Shown here one piece after another: positions 11,176 to 20,999 of a stretch of 64,000 bases of DNA. Position numbers and translations under genes: made by a program. The notes beneath the pieces were generated by a model. That model did not search any database. It was not told the DNA's origin and worked only from the letters and a program-made list of their open reading frames with translations. This DNA comes from Elmis aenea (Eukaryota > Arthropoda > Insecta > Coleoptera > Elmidae): positions 53,854,966-53,918,965 of the forward strand of contig OX393576.1 in the NCBI GenBank assembly GCA_947652605.1, in the 5' to 3' direction. Positions within the stretch are counted from its first letter, which is position 1, and the number at the start of each line of letters is the position of its first letter.

Positions 11176-12564
11176 TCAAAATAAATTTATTTGGCATTAA
11201 TATGCGTAAGTAAAATTTTATGTAACCCTTAATTTTGAATTCCATAAATTTAAAACGGTACATTAAAATATCTAAAGTTGCCGTGATATCTGCCAAACTT
11301 TCCATTTTTGAATTTTCTGTATGTACATATTTTCGTTAAATAGATCAATCGGTATCACAAGATTTCTTTACTCCGACAGGATTAAAAAGTTTACAGGTTC
11401 AAGTGTATCACATTTCAAACGAATTCATTTGCTTAAATCATTTCATTTGAATAATGCAAATACGTCGTTATAGACACTCCGTTTTTCAGACGGTACTGAT
11501 ATTGTAAAAGACAAATCGATCATGCCGTATCGTTAGATCTGAATTGCCTCTCCAAAACACCACAAACCACCGATATTATCTATGTATGTCAATAAAATTG
11601 TTAAAAAAGTACCTACCTAATACAATAAGTTATAAATTTTATTGACAGAATATTATAATACCCAAACGAAAACTGTATATAAAAAATAATAAAACTATTG
11701 TCTTGCACTTACAACTATCAATTCATTTTGATGCAATTTTTTCCTGAAATATAAAAAATATGTGTCTAGTAAACGCAGTTTCTTTATATTGTTCGTTTTT
11801 CTGTCAGGATACAACTTTTATTAAACATTTATTGGTGAAAAACGAACTTTTTAGCGTTTTAGAGAAAGTTGCTACCAACGAAACGTCCTTTACTTGTCAG
11901 TTTCCTTTCAAATACGGTTTAACCAATAAATTTCTTATATTATCTTCCATTTTCTATTTTCATTTTATATAAGACCATCTCGTAAAATTTTTGCTCGTAT
12001 AGAATGATCATCATTTAAATAAAATCAATAAACAATATCATTCTTGCATTTAAAAAAAAGTATTCAAAAACTGTTTTATAAAAATATTTTTTCAACTTCC
12101 TTTAGCAATTAAACTTAATTTTTGTTAATTATCTACGCCAATTTACGCCGCTAATTTTGGAAAATAAATTTAAATGCAAATTAAATCAAAATTATAACTT
12201 CGATTTTTTGTGGTAAAATTATTTTTAATTTTCATCATTCTTTTACTTATTATACTACCAAGGGATAACTGTAAAGCAGTTTTGTCATTTCGCGGCCCAC
12301 TTAACCGAAATATTGATGCATAATTCAGCGTCTGTTAATATTAAAGTGAAGGTAATAATACAGTCCACCGACTCTTTAAATACCTCTTTTGAAATGATTT
12401 TTAACAAGAAATTGATCGTATGAATCATCATGAAGTACATAGAGATACATGAAGGCGTTAAAAATGAATGGATGATTAAATTAACGAAGAATGTTAGATC
12501 AAAAATACGTTAAAGTGTACAGTTAGACACATTTCAAATGAAATCACCCTTATAAAAAGTTTAT
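11176..12564. other. AT-rich non-coding DNA
   Basis: No terminal repeats, RNA gene or recognisable coding remnant was seen. The frame at 11760-11972 (70 codons) resembles no protein I know. Confidence 0.5.
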
Positions 12565-13181
12565 TTATGGTCCGATTTTCATAGTCTTTTTTTTCTGAAC
12601 GATGCAACATCAGAAACTTGTACTTTGGCACCCAATTTTAAAATTCATTTTACCCTTACAAAGCCTACTATGATTTTTTTCCCATGTCAAAATTGGCAAA
12701 ACTGTCTAGCAATTTTTTAATTTAAAGTTTGTCTACACCATTGTACTTAGGATACCCTCAAATGAATTTGTACAAAATTTCATAAAAAAATATTAATTTT
12801 TAAGGGATTAATTACTAATTCAATATTTGTGATTAAATTAATATCCATATTGGCAACGCAGTGTACATATGCTATGTAAAAACAAAAATTTTATATGACG
12901 TAAGATCTTTTCAACGCAACTTTTAATAAATTTTTGATCGGTAAACGGCTAAATATAAAAAAAATTGGAAAAAAATCAATTTTTTTAAATGAAATTTTGC
13001 GTTTATTCATTTGAAGGTGTTGTCAGATTTTACATTAATAAAAAATAACTAAACAAATTTGGCCAATTTTGACATGGAAAAAAATATATAGTAGGTTTTG
13101 TGAGTGTAGATTGAATTTTAAAATAGGGTGCAGTTTTGATGCCTTATTGTTAAAAAAAAGTTTATGAAAATCAAGCCATAA
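12565..13181. mobile_element. Palindromic (foldback) element, 617 bp
   Basis: The two halves are inverted copies with mismatches. The left arm has 'ttatggtccgattttcat', 'cctactatgattttttt' and 'catgtcaaaattggc'; the right arm carries their complements in reverse order ('gccaattttgacatgg', 'atatagtaggttt', 'atgaaaatcaagccataa'). No protein frame. The target duplication could not be fixed, so the superfamily is open. Confidence 0.7.
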
Positions 13182-13580
13182 TAGTATATTCTACAACAAG
13201 AGACGAAAGTCCAGTTTTTTTCGTGAGGTGAGAGACAAATCTCCCGAACGAAAAAAACTGATTTAAACTCGAGTTGTAAATGTAGTTTTTCTACGAATTT
13301 AAAGTTATATTATGGAACAAAAGTAAACGAACTAAATGACAATTATTATTATGTACAAAGTATTAATTAATCATTTCATTTCCATAGGGACACCACCAAA
13401 CTGACATCGACATAAATAAAATTATAACCTGCAAACGAATGGTTTGAGTCACAGTGAGTGGATGCATGTGGTTACAGCTAAAATCATTGATTACAACTTA
13501 CCTTACGGTAAGTGAAAATTATTTTGAAAGTATTTATATAAATCCACCGTGACAATAAAATCAACAAAGTATATGCGATA
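13182..13580. other. Probable LINE 5' untranslated region and flank
   Basis: The stretch lies between a foldback element and the start of LINE ORF1. It includes a short imperfect palindrome near 13218-13265 ('cagtttttttcgtgagg' and 'cgaaaaaaactg'). The 5' boundary of the LINE could not be seen, because no target duplication was found. Confidence 0.4.
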
Positions 13581-14501
13581 ATGGAGCCGTATAACAGGCG
13601 AAGAAGAACTTTGACTCTTAACCTTGGAGAAATAAAAGATAAAATAACAGCAGTAGATATACACAATTTCTTGTTTGAACAATTTAATCTCGATGTAGAA
13701 CATTTAGAGGCCATTGAAATCATTGGCTATAAAGTCTATATAAAATTTAAGCAACAATCAAAAATCGACGAAATCTTAGATGAACATGGTGATAGCACTA
13801 ATTTTAGACACAAAAACGGCGAAACATACTCAGTTCGGCTAATAAATGAAGATGCCGAGACCCTAGTTAGAGTACATGGCATACCTATACACATGCCGAA
13901 CGAAGAAATTAGTAGAGCAATGCAAGTGTATGGACAAGTACTTAACATAAAAAATGAGACATGGGGTAAACACCTAAAATTTCCAATACCAAACGGCATC
14001 AGACAAATAAGAATGAAACTCAATCAATCTATTCCGTCTTACGTAACGATTTTTGGAAGGAAAACCTGGGTCACCTACAACGGACAGAAAAAAACATGCA
14101 AGATATGCAGCAGCCTAGATCATCTACTCGGAGAATGTCCGTCGTATACACCAACACGAAACAGAGAGACACCTTCGGCCTTATCAGCACTTGGAAAGAG
14201 TGACCACCAAATTGTACAAACGAACCAGTCCAATAAACCCACATATGCCAGCAAATTACTCAGCAACAATGTAGAGAGGGAGGATGCTGAGAGCATCATA
14301 GAGAAAAGTTCTACTAATATAGTAGACACCAACGATCCTAAAACAACTAAAACAAACAAGGCACAGCTCAATGATGTTACAACAACCAAAAACCTAAACG
14401 TCACTGATACCACTGACAAGGAAAACAAAGGGAAAAAAAGGAAAAACACAAGAAAAAATAAAAGGCAATACCCCAAAAATTTACGTGCAAGAGGGTGGTG
14501 A
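13581..14501 (+). CDS. LINE ORF1, Gag-like RNA-binding protein
   Basis: The 306-residue frame begins MEPYNRRRRTLTLNLGEIK and carries one zinc knuckle, CKICSSLDHLLGEC (CX2CX4HX4C), around residue 173-186. ORF1 proteins of I-type elements coat the element's RNA and support target-primed reverse transcription. The C-terminal part is rich in Lys, Thr and Asn. The frame ends in a basic run (near 14450-14500), but the next frame stays open to 14604 and encodes an acidic Ser/Glu-rich tail ending ERSFY. A slip in the A-rich stretch near 14440-14465 therefore probably shortened the protein. The start codon is the first ATG of the frame. ORF2 begins 30 bp after the longer reading would stop. Confidence 0.82.
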   Translation: MEPYNRRRRTLTLNLGEIKDKITAVDIHNFLFEQFNLDVEHLEAIEIIGYKVYIKFKQQSKIDEILDEHGDSTNFRHKNGETYSVRLINEDAETLVRVHGIPIHMPNEEISRAMQVYGQVLNIKNETWGKHLKFPIPNGIRQIRMKLNQSIPSYVTIFGRKTWVTYNGQKKTCKICSSLDHLLGECPSYTPTRNRETPSALSALGKSDHQIVQTNQSNKPTYASKLLSNNVEREDAESIIEKSSTNIVDTNDPKTTKTNKAQLNDVTTTKNLNVTDTTDKENKGKKRKNTRKNKRQYPKNLRARGW

Positions 14502-14633
14502 ATCGGACGAATCAGAGCCTGGCAAGGAGAGTGACTTCCACATACCGTCTATCGAAAGCCCGATATCAGACCAAAATGTAGGGTCAGAAAGATCTTTTTA
14601 CTAGAAATCTCTTTTTTAAATAAACCAAGCAAA

Positions 14634-15210
14634 ATGAATACTGACAATAAATTCTCAATAATACAATGGAACTGCAACGGTATACAAGCTCACCGAGGGG
14701 AATTGCAAATGGTCATAGCGGAACATAGACCGTCTGTAGTATGCATACAAGAAACAAGACTAAAAATTAACAAACCCTTCAGTCTACCGAATCACGTCTG
14801 CTACAGGAAAGACAGAGGTTGTGGGGGAAACGCTAGTGGAGGCGTCGCCATTTTAACAAATAGCAAATTACATACGGATACAATAAATCTAAACACACAA
14901 CTAGAAGCAATAGCCATTTCAACATTACTACCAACGACCCAAAAAACAACAATCTGTTGCATCTACATTCCCCCTAATAAAAACTTGACGTACAAAGAAT
15001 TGAAAGAACTCATTGACCAATTACCCCCTCCGTATTTAATACTGGGAGACTTTAACAGCCACAATGTAATATGGGGATTGGACTATACCAACAGCAGAGG
15101 AAGAGTTATAGAAAAAATCCTAGATGACGACATAATACTACTCAATGATGACCGACCCACTCATTTCTGCTCGGCGTCAGGCGGGTTCTCAAATATTGAC
15201 CTATCGATGT
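14634..15210 (+). CDS. LINE ORF2, N-terminal APE-like endonuclease (interrupted)
   Basis: The frame starts MNTDNKFSIIQWNCNGI and shows the exonuclease-endonuclease-phosphatase fold in order: IIQWNCNGI (Asn), VVCIQETRL (Glu), CCIYIPPN (Tyr), LILGDFNSHN (Asp and Asn) and the start of the 'SNIDLSM' strand. This domain nicks target DNA to prime reverse transcription. The last motif, GSDHFPI, lies beyond the insertion, at about 16218-16240. The natural frame is cut at about 15210 by an antisense LINE, so the 192-codon open frame ends in inserted DNA. Confidence 0.85.
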
Positions 15211-16172
15211 AGTAGTAGTAGTAGTAGTCTTTATTTGTTCTGAAAAATCCAAAAAGGCGTAGAACATGTCACAGTAATGATATAAAAAATACACATATAT
15301 ACGAATATATACAACACAATTATAATTACTTAAAGGAGTTTTTAAAGTAATCGTCATTAAGGTATTCACTAACTCCATAGTAAGCTTTAGAAATTAGGAC
15401 ATTTCTTAATCTTTTCTTCAAGTCAGGAGTGCGTAGATTTTTTATACTCTCAGGTGATGTATTAAATTTGTTATATATTGCAATAATTATACTATTTTTA
15501 CTTTTATTTAGCAAGCAAATATTGAAATCACCTGTGAGTATAATTTTATATTCTGAGAAAGTAACGAAGCTTTCTACTAGAAATTTCTCAAGACAGTTGA
15601 AGAAAATATCAAGAGAGCCTAAATTGGTTCTATAAATACAAACGATAATAATTTTAAAAATTTTGTTTATGATACAAGAGCACTCGAATTGACCTTCAAT
15701 ATTGTAAAGTGAAAGATTTTCTAATTCTCTAAAGTCATTTAGTTCACTGAGAACGAATATACATGTTCCTCCGTGTTGCATGGTCGATCTTGCATAGTAG
15801 GATACTAATGTATATCCTGGTATGTTGAGGCACTGTAGTTCTTCAGGTGTGCACCAGTGTTCACTTAGGGCTAGGATGTGTGGTTTTAATTTGATTGTAT
15901 TAAGTGTCAACTCGAGTTCTAAGGTTTTGTTTCGTAAGCATTGGATATTGTGATGGAAAACATGGAGAGTGTCATTATTTTTTGTTTGTTTTGTGTGGGT
16001 GACCGATTCTTGCTCCTTAGTGGGGCACGTCGTTGGGTTTAAAAGTTTCGACTAGGTGGATTGTAATAGCTTCGTTGCGTTTCTCTGCATTTTTGCAAGA
16101 ATGCGATTCTTTCCGATGTGATGTATGATCTGTAGGCGGCTAGATCATCGGTTACTTCGTTTAGGCTAATAC
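15211..16172 (-). mobile_element. Antisense LINE insertion lacking reverse transcriptase
   Basis: The element is inserted in the endonuclease of the I-type LINE in opposite orientation. Its 3' tail, read on the minus strand, is a trinucleotide run (plus strand 'gtagtagtagtagtagtag' at 15211-15229). Its 5' end falls near 16172, where the host protein resumes as ATVAPYLTWE. Next to that end is a short ORF1-like tail on the minus strand (ending NPPSRNF at 16039). The body encodes an endonuclease half joined directly to a LINE C-terminal tail. Host matches on both sides suggest only a few bases of target duplication, not resolved. Confidence 0.8.
15326..15910 (-). CDS. Endonuclease half fused in frame to a LINE C-terminal tail
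   Basis: This 194-codon frame is open further upstream to about 16048, where HHNIQCLRNK precedes the first Met. It has endonuclease motifs HHNIQ, ILALSEHW, IVCIYR and ILTGDFNI. Right after LLNKSKNS it changes to YNKFNTSPESIKNL...RLRNVLISKAYYGVSEYL, like the extreme C-terminus of LINE ORF2 (compare YNKLNLDIKAIENL and REFYSIEEF at 43779-44480). The whole RT and the endonuclease SDH motif are missing, yet the frame is intact. It cannot be an active ORF2. Whether it is translated is unknown. Confidence 0.75.
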   Translation of the reverse strand: MTLNTIKLKPHILALSEHWCTPEELQCLNIPGYTLVSYYARSTMQHGGTCIFVLSELNDFRELENLSLYNIEGQFECSCIINKIFKIIIVCIYRTNLGSLDIFFNCLEKFLVESFVTFSEYKIILTGDFNICLLNKSKNSIIIAIYNKFNTSPESIKNLRTPDLKKRLRNVLISKAYYGVSEYLNDDYFKNSFK

Positions 16173-16568
16173 CATAGGCGTAATGCGACAGTGGCACCAT
16201 ACCTAACATGGGAGACACTACAAAACCTATATGGCAGCGACCATTTCCCAATCATGATCACACTTCCTGAAGAATTTACTACTACAAATATCTTAACAAA
16301 ATGGAATCTGAGAAAAGCCAATTGGGCCCTATTCTCTACACTGGCAAAACTAAACAAATCTCACATAGAAGCAAACTCAAATATCGACAAAACCCTAAGA
16401 AGCCTTATAAATACTATAAATAAGGCAGCACACGTTGCTATTGGGATAACAAAAAAAACAACGAGAAAGAAAACCACACCTTGGTGGAATGAGAAATGCC
16501 ATAAAGCTACTACGGAACAAAAAAGGCATTATACAAATATAGACGCAATCAAACAGCGGAAAATCTAA
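16173..16568 (+). pseudogene. LINE ORF2 continued: end of endonuclease and linker
   Basis: After the insertion the host LINE resumes with ATVAPYLTWETLQNLYGSDHF, containing the SDH signature that closes APE-type endonucleases, then a linker with KTTPWWNEKC as seen before the RT in I/R1-type elements. The frame ends at 16568 because of a one-base loss in an A run (about 16518-16524). The next frame continues the protein without a gap (KALYKYRRNQTAENL). Confidence 0.82.
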
Positions 16569-19303
16569 TCCAACTCAAGAAATGCAGAGCCATATCTCGT
16601 AGAGCTATCTTAGAGAGTAAAAAGAAATCATGGCAGGACTACACTACAACATTAACCTCTAGTACACCCCCACAACAAGTATGGGCAAAAATTCGTCGAA
16701 TACAAGGCAGCTGCAAAAGATTACCGCAGATTTCAACCATAATCACGACCAATCAAACCCTCACCAACCCCCAAAGCATAGCAGACGCCATGGCAGATAC
16801 CTTTGCATACAACTCCAGCGATGCAAACTACACAGAAAAATTCCTGAAATATAAACACGAACAAGAAGAACAAACAATAATAATTACAGACACAGATATT
16901 GAAATCAATAAACCGTTTAATATCCTAGAACTAGAATATGCCATTAAAGAAATGAAAGAAAATAAATCTGCAGGACCAGACGGTATACCAACAAAACTAA
17001 TAAACCACCTACCCCAGGAAACACTCAAATTTATACTCGCAATGTTTAACTTAATTTGGATAAAAGGCGTTTACCCTATGGCATGGAAAGAAGTGATTAC
17101 AGTACCAATACTTAAACCCAACAAGGACAAAACAAACCCAAATAACTACCGCCCCATAGCCATGTCGAATGTGCTTAGTAAACTTCTCCAAAAAATAGTA
17201 ACAAAGCGGCTAATGTGGTATCTGGAACATCAAAACATCCTTTCAGACACTCAAGCTGGTTTTCGAAAATCCAGATCCACTATGGACCATCTTGTAACCC
17301 TAGAAGGGGAAATACAAAGCAGCTTCAAAGAGAAAGAGCATCTAATAGCTGTGTTCTTCGACCTACAAAAAGCATATGATATGACATGGAAGCACCAAAT
17401 ACTAACAACAATGAAAGATATTAAACTGGACGGCCACATACTAAAATATACTAAAAACTTTCTCTACGACAGAAAATTCAAAATTAAAGTAAACAATTGC
17501 CTATCAAAAGAACTTCCCCAACAAAACGGCATTCCCCAAGGGGAAATCCTAAGTGTTACCCTATTCCTTTTAGCCATTAACAAACTACCATCCCACACCA
17601 CCAACCAAACCAAATCATGCCTATTCGCGGATGATTTCGTAATATACTGCAGAAACAAAAACATGAACGCTGTAAAACAAAAAATCCAACAAACCTTAAA
17701 TAATCTGACAGAGTGGAGTAACGTAACAGGTTTTCAATTCTCCGAAACAAAAACAAAAGCAATGCATTTTTACCGTACACCCCTAAATACATACAACCCC
17801 ATACTCTTATTAAACGATTCGCCAATAGACTTTGTCAACGAAATTAAGTTTCTTGGTATGGTAATTGACAAAAAAATGACATGGAGACCACATATACAAC
17901 AGCTAAAAAAGGATTGCCAACAACGTCTAAATATATTAAAAATGTTAGGACATCAGACATGGGGAGCAGACAGCGAAACAATCATTAAAATATACCAAGC
18001 CCTCATAAGATCAAAAATAGACTACGGTAGTATAATCTACAGCACTGCAAAGAAGTCCATTATCAAAATAATTGAACCAACGGAAAACACCGCGCTAAGA
18101 ATAGCTACTGGGGCCTTTCGAACCAGCCCCATAGACAGCCTGCTAGCTGAGTCTGGTGAACTACCGTTAAAATATAGAAGATCCCAACTTTTACTTAAAT
18201 ATGTGACAAATGTAGCCAAAAATCCAAACAACAATGCCTATCCCAATATATTCCAACATACCCCTACCTACGCCCCACAAAACTCAACCCCACTACAAAA
18301 GAAAATCTGCAATGACCTAGATAAACTAAACATACAATTACCACCACAAATTGAACAGAACTACACGTACAACATTCCACCATGGACAATAAGAAAACCC
18401 AAAATAAATTTGAAACTAGCTTATCTAAATAGAGAAAATACCCATCCAACCATATACATTCACGAGTTCAATAAATTAATAACACAGTACCAAAACTTTA
18501 CAAAAATATATACGGATGGCTCAAAAATAAATAAAAACACAGGAGCAGCCATAATATTCGACAAAACCAGCTACACATATTACCTACCACCTCTAACAAG
18601 TAATAACACAGCCGAAAGCTTTGCCATCCTAAAAGCAACGGAGAAAATAAAAGAAAGAGGCGGCACAAAGTACATCATCCTAACGGACTCTCTAAACACG
18701 ATTCAAAACATACAGACAATATACACAAGTACCAGAATCATTCAAAAGACCCAGGAGAATATCCATCAAATTTTAAACTCCAACATCGATATAACTATCA
18801 TGTGGGTCCCTGCCCATATGGAAATCATAGGAAACGAACAAGCAGACCAAGAGGCTAAAAAAGCAACAACAAAAGAAGATATAGAAAACACCCCCATACC
18901 AGCTTCAGACATTACATCAATCATTAAAATCAAAACCAAGCTCTCGTGGAATACGGACTGGTATAACACTGAAAACAACAAACTAAGAGAAATAAAAGAA
19001 AATACCGAAAAGAGAATAAAATACTTCAACCGAAAGGACGAAACAATAATCACTCGACTAAGAATAGGACATACAAGGCTAACACATACACATCTACTAA
19101 ATGGAACGAACCCGGACCTTTGCGAAAACTGTGCGCTTCCCCTTACAGTCAAACATATCCTGATGGACTGCCCAAAGTACGAGGATGAAAGGAAAATACA
19201 GCTAATAGCGGGTACCTTTGGATCAGCTTTAAAGGACACAAAGGAGAACCTAAAGAAAACAATCGATTTTTTAAAAGAAATAAAAATGTATAACAAGATC
19301 TAA
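16544..19303 (+). CDS. LINE ORF2: reverse transcriptase, RNase H and Cys/His tail
   Basis: The frame is open from before 16544; the first Met is at 16790, giving 837 residues. RT motifs in order are KSAGPDGIPTKL, NNYRPIAMSNVLSK, TQAGFRKSRST, AVFFDLQKAYD, NGIPQGEILSVTLF and CLFADDFVIY (FADD near 17624). RNase H follows: IYTDGSK, AESFAILKA, ILTDSLNTI and WVPAHMEIIGNEQAD give the D-E-D-D set. The tail has a CENC...H...C cluster (CENCALPLTVKHILMDC). One oddity is E in GIPQGE, where S is usual. RT copies the element RNA at the nick, and RNase H removes the RNA strand. All other catalytic residues I can check are present. Confidence 0.92.
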   Translation, partial: RNQTAENLIQLKKCRAISRRAILESKKKSWQDYTTTLTSSTPPQQVWAKIRRIQGSCKRLPQISTIITTNQTLTNPQSIADAMADTFAYNSSDANYTEKFLKYKHEQEEQTIIITDTDIEINKPFNILELEYAIKEMKENKSAGPDGIPTKLINHLPQETLKFILAMFNLIWIKGVYPMAWKEVITVPILKPNKDKTNPNNYRPIAMSNVLSKLLQKIVTKRLMWYLEHQNILSDTQAGFRKSRSTMDHLVTLEGEIQSSFKEKEHLIAVFFDLQKAYDMTWKHQILTTMKDIKLDGHILKYTKNFLYDRKFKIKVNNCLSKELPQQNGIPQGEILSVTLFLLAINKLPSHTTNQTKSCLFADDFVIYCRNKNMNAVKQKIQQTLNNLTEWSNVTGFQFSETKTKAMHFYRTPLNTYNPILLLNDSPIDFVNEIKFLGMVIDKKMTWRPHIQQLKKDCQQRLNILKMLGHQTWGADSETIIKIYQALIRSKIDYGSIIYSTAKKSIIKIIEPTENTALRIATGAFRTSPIDSLLAESGELPLKYRRSQLLLKYVTNVAKNPNNNAYPNIFQHTPTYAPQNSTPLQKKICNDLDKLNIQLPPQIEQNYTYNIPPWTIRKPKINLKLAYLNRENTHPTIYIHEFNKLITQYQNFTKIYTDGSKINKNTGAAIIFDKTSYTYYLPPLTSNNTAESFAILKATEKIKERGGTKYIILTDSLNTIQNIQTIYTSTRIIQKTQENIHQILNSNIDITIMWVPAHMEIIGNEQADQEAKKATTKEDIENTPIPASDITSIIKIKTKLSWNTDWYNTENNKLREIKENTEKRIKYFNRKDETIITRLRIGHTRLTHTHLLNGTNPDLCENCALPLTVKHILMDCPKYEDERKIQLIAGTFGSALKDTKENLKKTIDFLKEIKMYNKI

Positions 19304-19371
19304 TATAGGCAACTGACACTAATAACCTGAGCTGTTGAAGTGTCAATAAACCACAAATAAAAAAATAAAAA

Positions 19372-20999
19372 CTCTAATGTGCTAAAACAATAATAAATGA
19401 GATAATACACATAATGTTAGAAATAACTTTGTAGTCCATAACTTTATAAGGTTAGACTAATTTGGTGGGGTAAAATGAGATGTCAGACATGCTTTATCTT
19501 ATCAAATTAATCCAGTAAGGTAGCTGCTTATTTTGTACTGTTTAGCACAAGCAACTAAATTACACAAACATGTTAAAGATGATACAAAAATCACAAATTT
19601 TGAAAGAAAAGTGTAGGTACTCTGTTTTTAAAAGAAACGTTTTTTTTTAGGTCCGAAAATAAAAGGCAATTCTTGGAGGTAAATTTTGCTTCTCTCGAGC
19701 CTAATAACAGGCATTTTCGAAATATTAGAACTGTTTAGTTAAAAAAAAAAAAACACTGCTTAAGATTTATGAAAACACCCAAAATAAAACTTTGCCTTAA
19801 GACTTGCTGATTAATGTGCCTGTATCTGACAATTGGATTTGGTAATTTTCGACCAACAATTTAGAAAACAACATACGTACACGCGTTATTTATAGCCAAA
19901 CTAGTGACTATTTGCCCATAATTAATTTAAAGTGCGATTTTAATGTTTTTATGAAAAATTGAAGAAGTGCAAAGGTAAAAAGTCTTTCTATCTACTTTTT
20001 TCAATAAAAAATCAAACCTTTTAAAACTACATCCAATGGTTTTAAAACTTCGAACTCACGTTAGCCTAAATATTAATAATTGTTAGCTCTCAAACGACTT
20101 TAATTGTGGTTTTTATTTAGGGTTTAAGAACGACGAAATACCTCGACCTTTAAAGTTACAAGAGGACCTGATTAAGAAGATGAAGTTAATTATTTTATTT
20201 AAAAAATGCTGTTAGTAGGTTAGTATCAATCTTTTTTTTTTAAATTTGGTTCAGTAAAAAAAAATATAAAAACTAATCATTTTCTGCTGTGGTAGTTTTT
20301 ATGTTATCAAAACTCGCGCGAAAAGACATTTTTACAGAGGTTATTTACAGAAAAAAATTATAATTTTTAGCACCTTAAAGTTTACAAACACCCAAATATC
20401 TCGCAAAACAATGAAGCATCGTTCTGATCTCTGATCGCGTTACCCCCTTAATTAAACAGCGCTCTATAAGCTATTGCTCACTTGGCAAATGCCATTTTTA
20501 AAATTAATTTTATCAGCCATTCAGTTGTCCACTGTTCATGTCATCTATTACTCAATTATCTCTATGTTGACACAACCTTCGTTATCCGAGAGGCCGTTAA
20601 TATTTTGGGTGTTTAATGAAACTATTTTTTTTAGTCTCCAGTAAAGATAAACATAAAGATATTCATTCATTAAAAAAAAAAAGATGACACCTCCTAACTA
20701 AACCTTTAGTAATGTTTTTAATGAATTTATAACGTGTTATGTTATAATTATTATGTTTATTTTATTCGTTGCACCATAAATTACCTAATGGTTATGCCAT
20801 ACATTTTTGACTTATCGTAAACCGAAGTTCGCTGGATAATATTTTTTATACACCGGCATTCTCTCCATTATTATTTGTAATAAAAAAAGGAGTTTATTGC
20901 TTTGTTTTATGTAACCAGAAAGTACTTGGAGTTTTAATTGTATGTGAAATGATTTTAAACATTTTTGTAAAAGCATGTTTGCAAAACTGTATGCTTATA
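19372..20999. other. AT-rich non-coding DNA
   Basis: Long A and T runs and no open frame above about 60 codons. No terminal repeats or coding remnants were recognised up to the palindromic element starting at 21000. Confidence 0.5.

Larger units (their letters stand above)
13581..19371 (+). mobile_element. I-superfamily non-LTR retrotransposon, nearly complete but disrupted
   Basis: The order is Gag-like ORF1 with a CCHC knuckle, APE-type endonuclease, reverse transcriptase, RNase H and a C-terminal Cys/His cluster, then a short 3' tail ending in an A-rich 'aaataaaaaaataaaaac'. ORF1 plus RNase H is the layout of the I superfamily (I, R1, Loa and relatives; the clade is not resolved here). 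Damage: a frameshift near the end of ORF1, an antisense LINE inserted in the endonuclease (15211-16172) and a one-base slip in an A run at about 16518-16524. The long RT-RNase H frame is still open, so the copy is fairly young. Confidence 0.9.
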
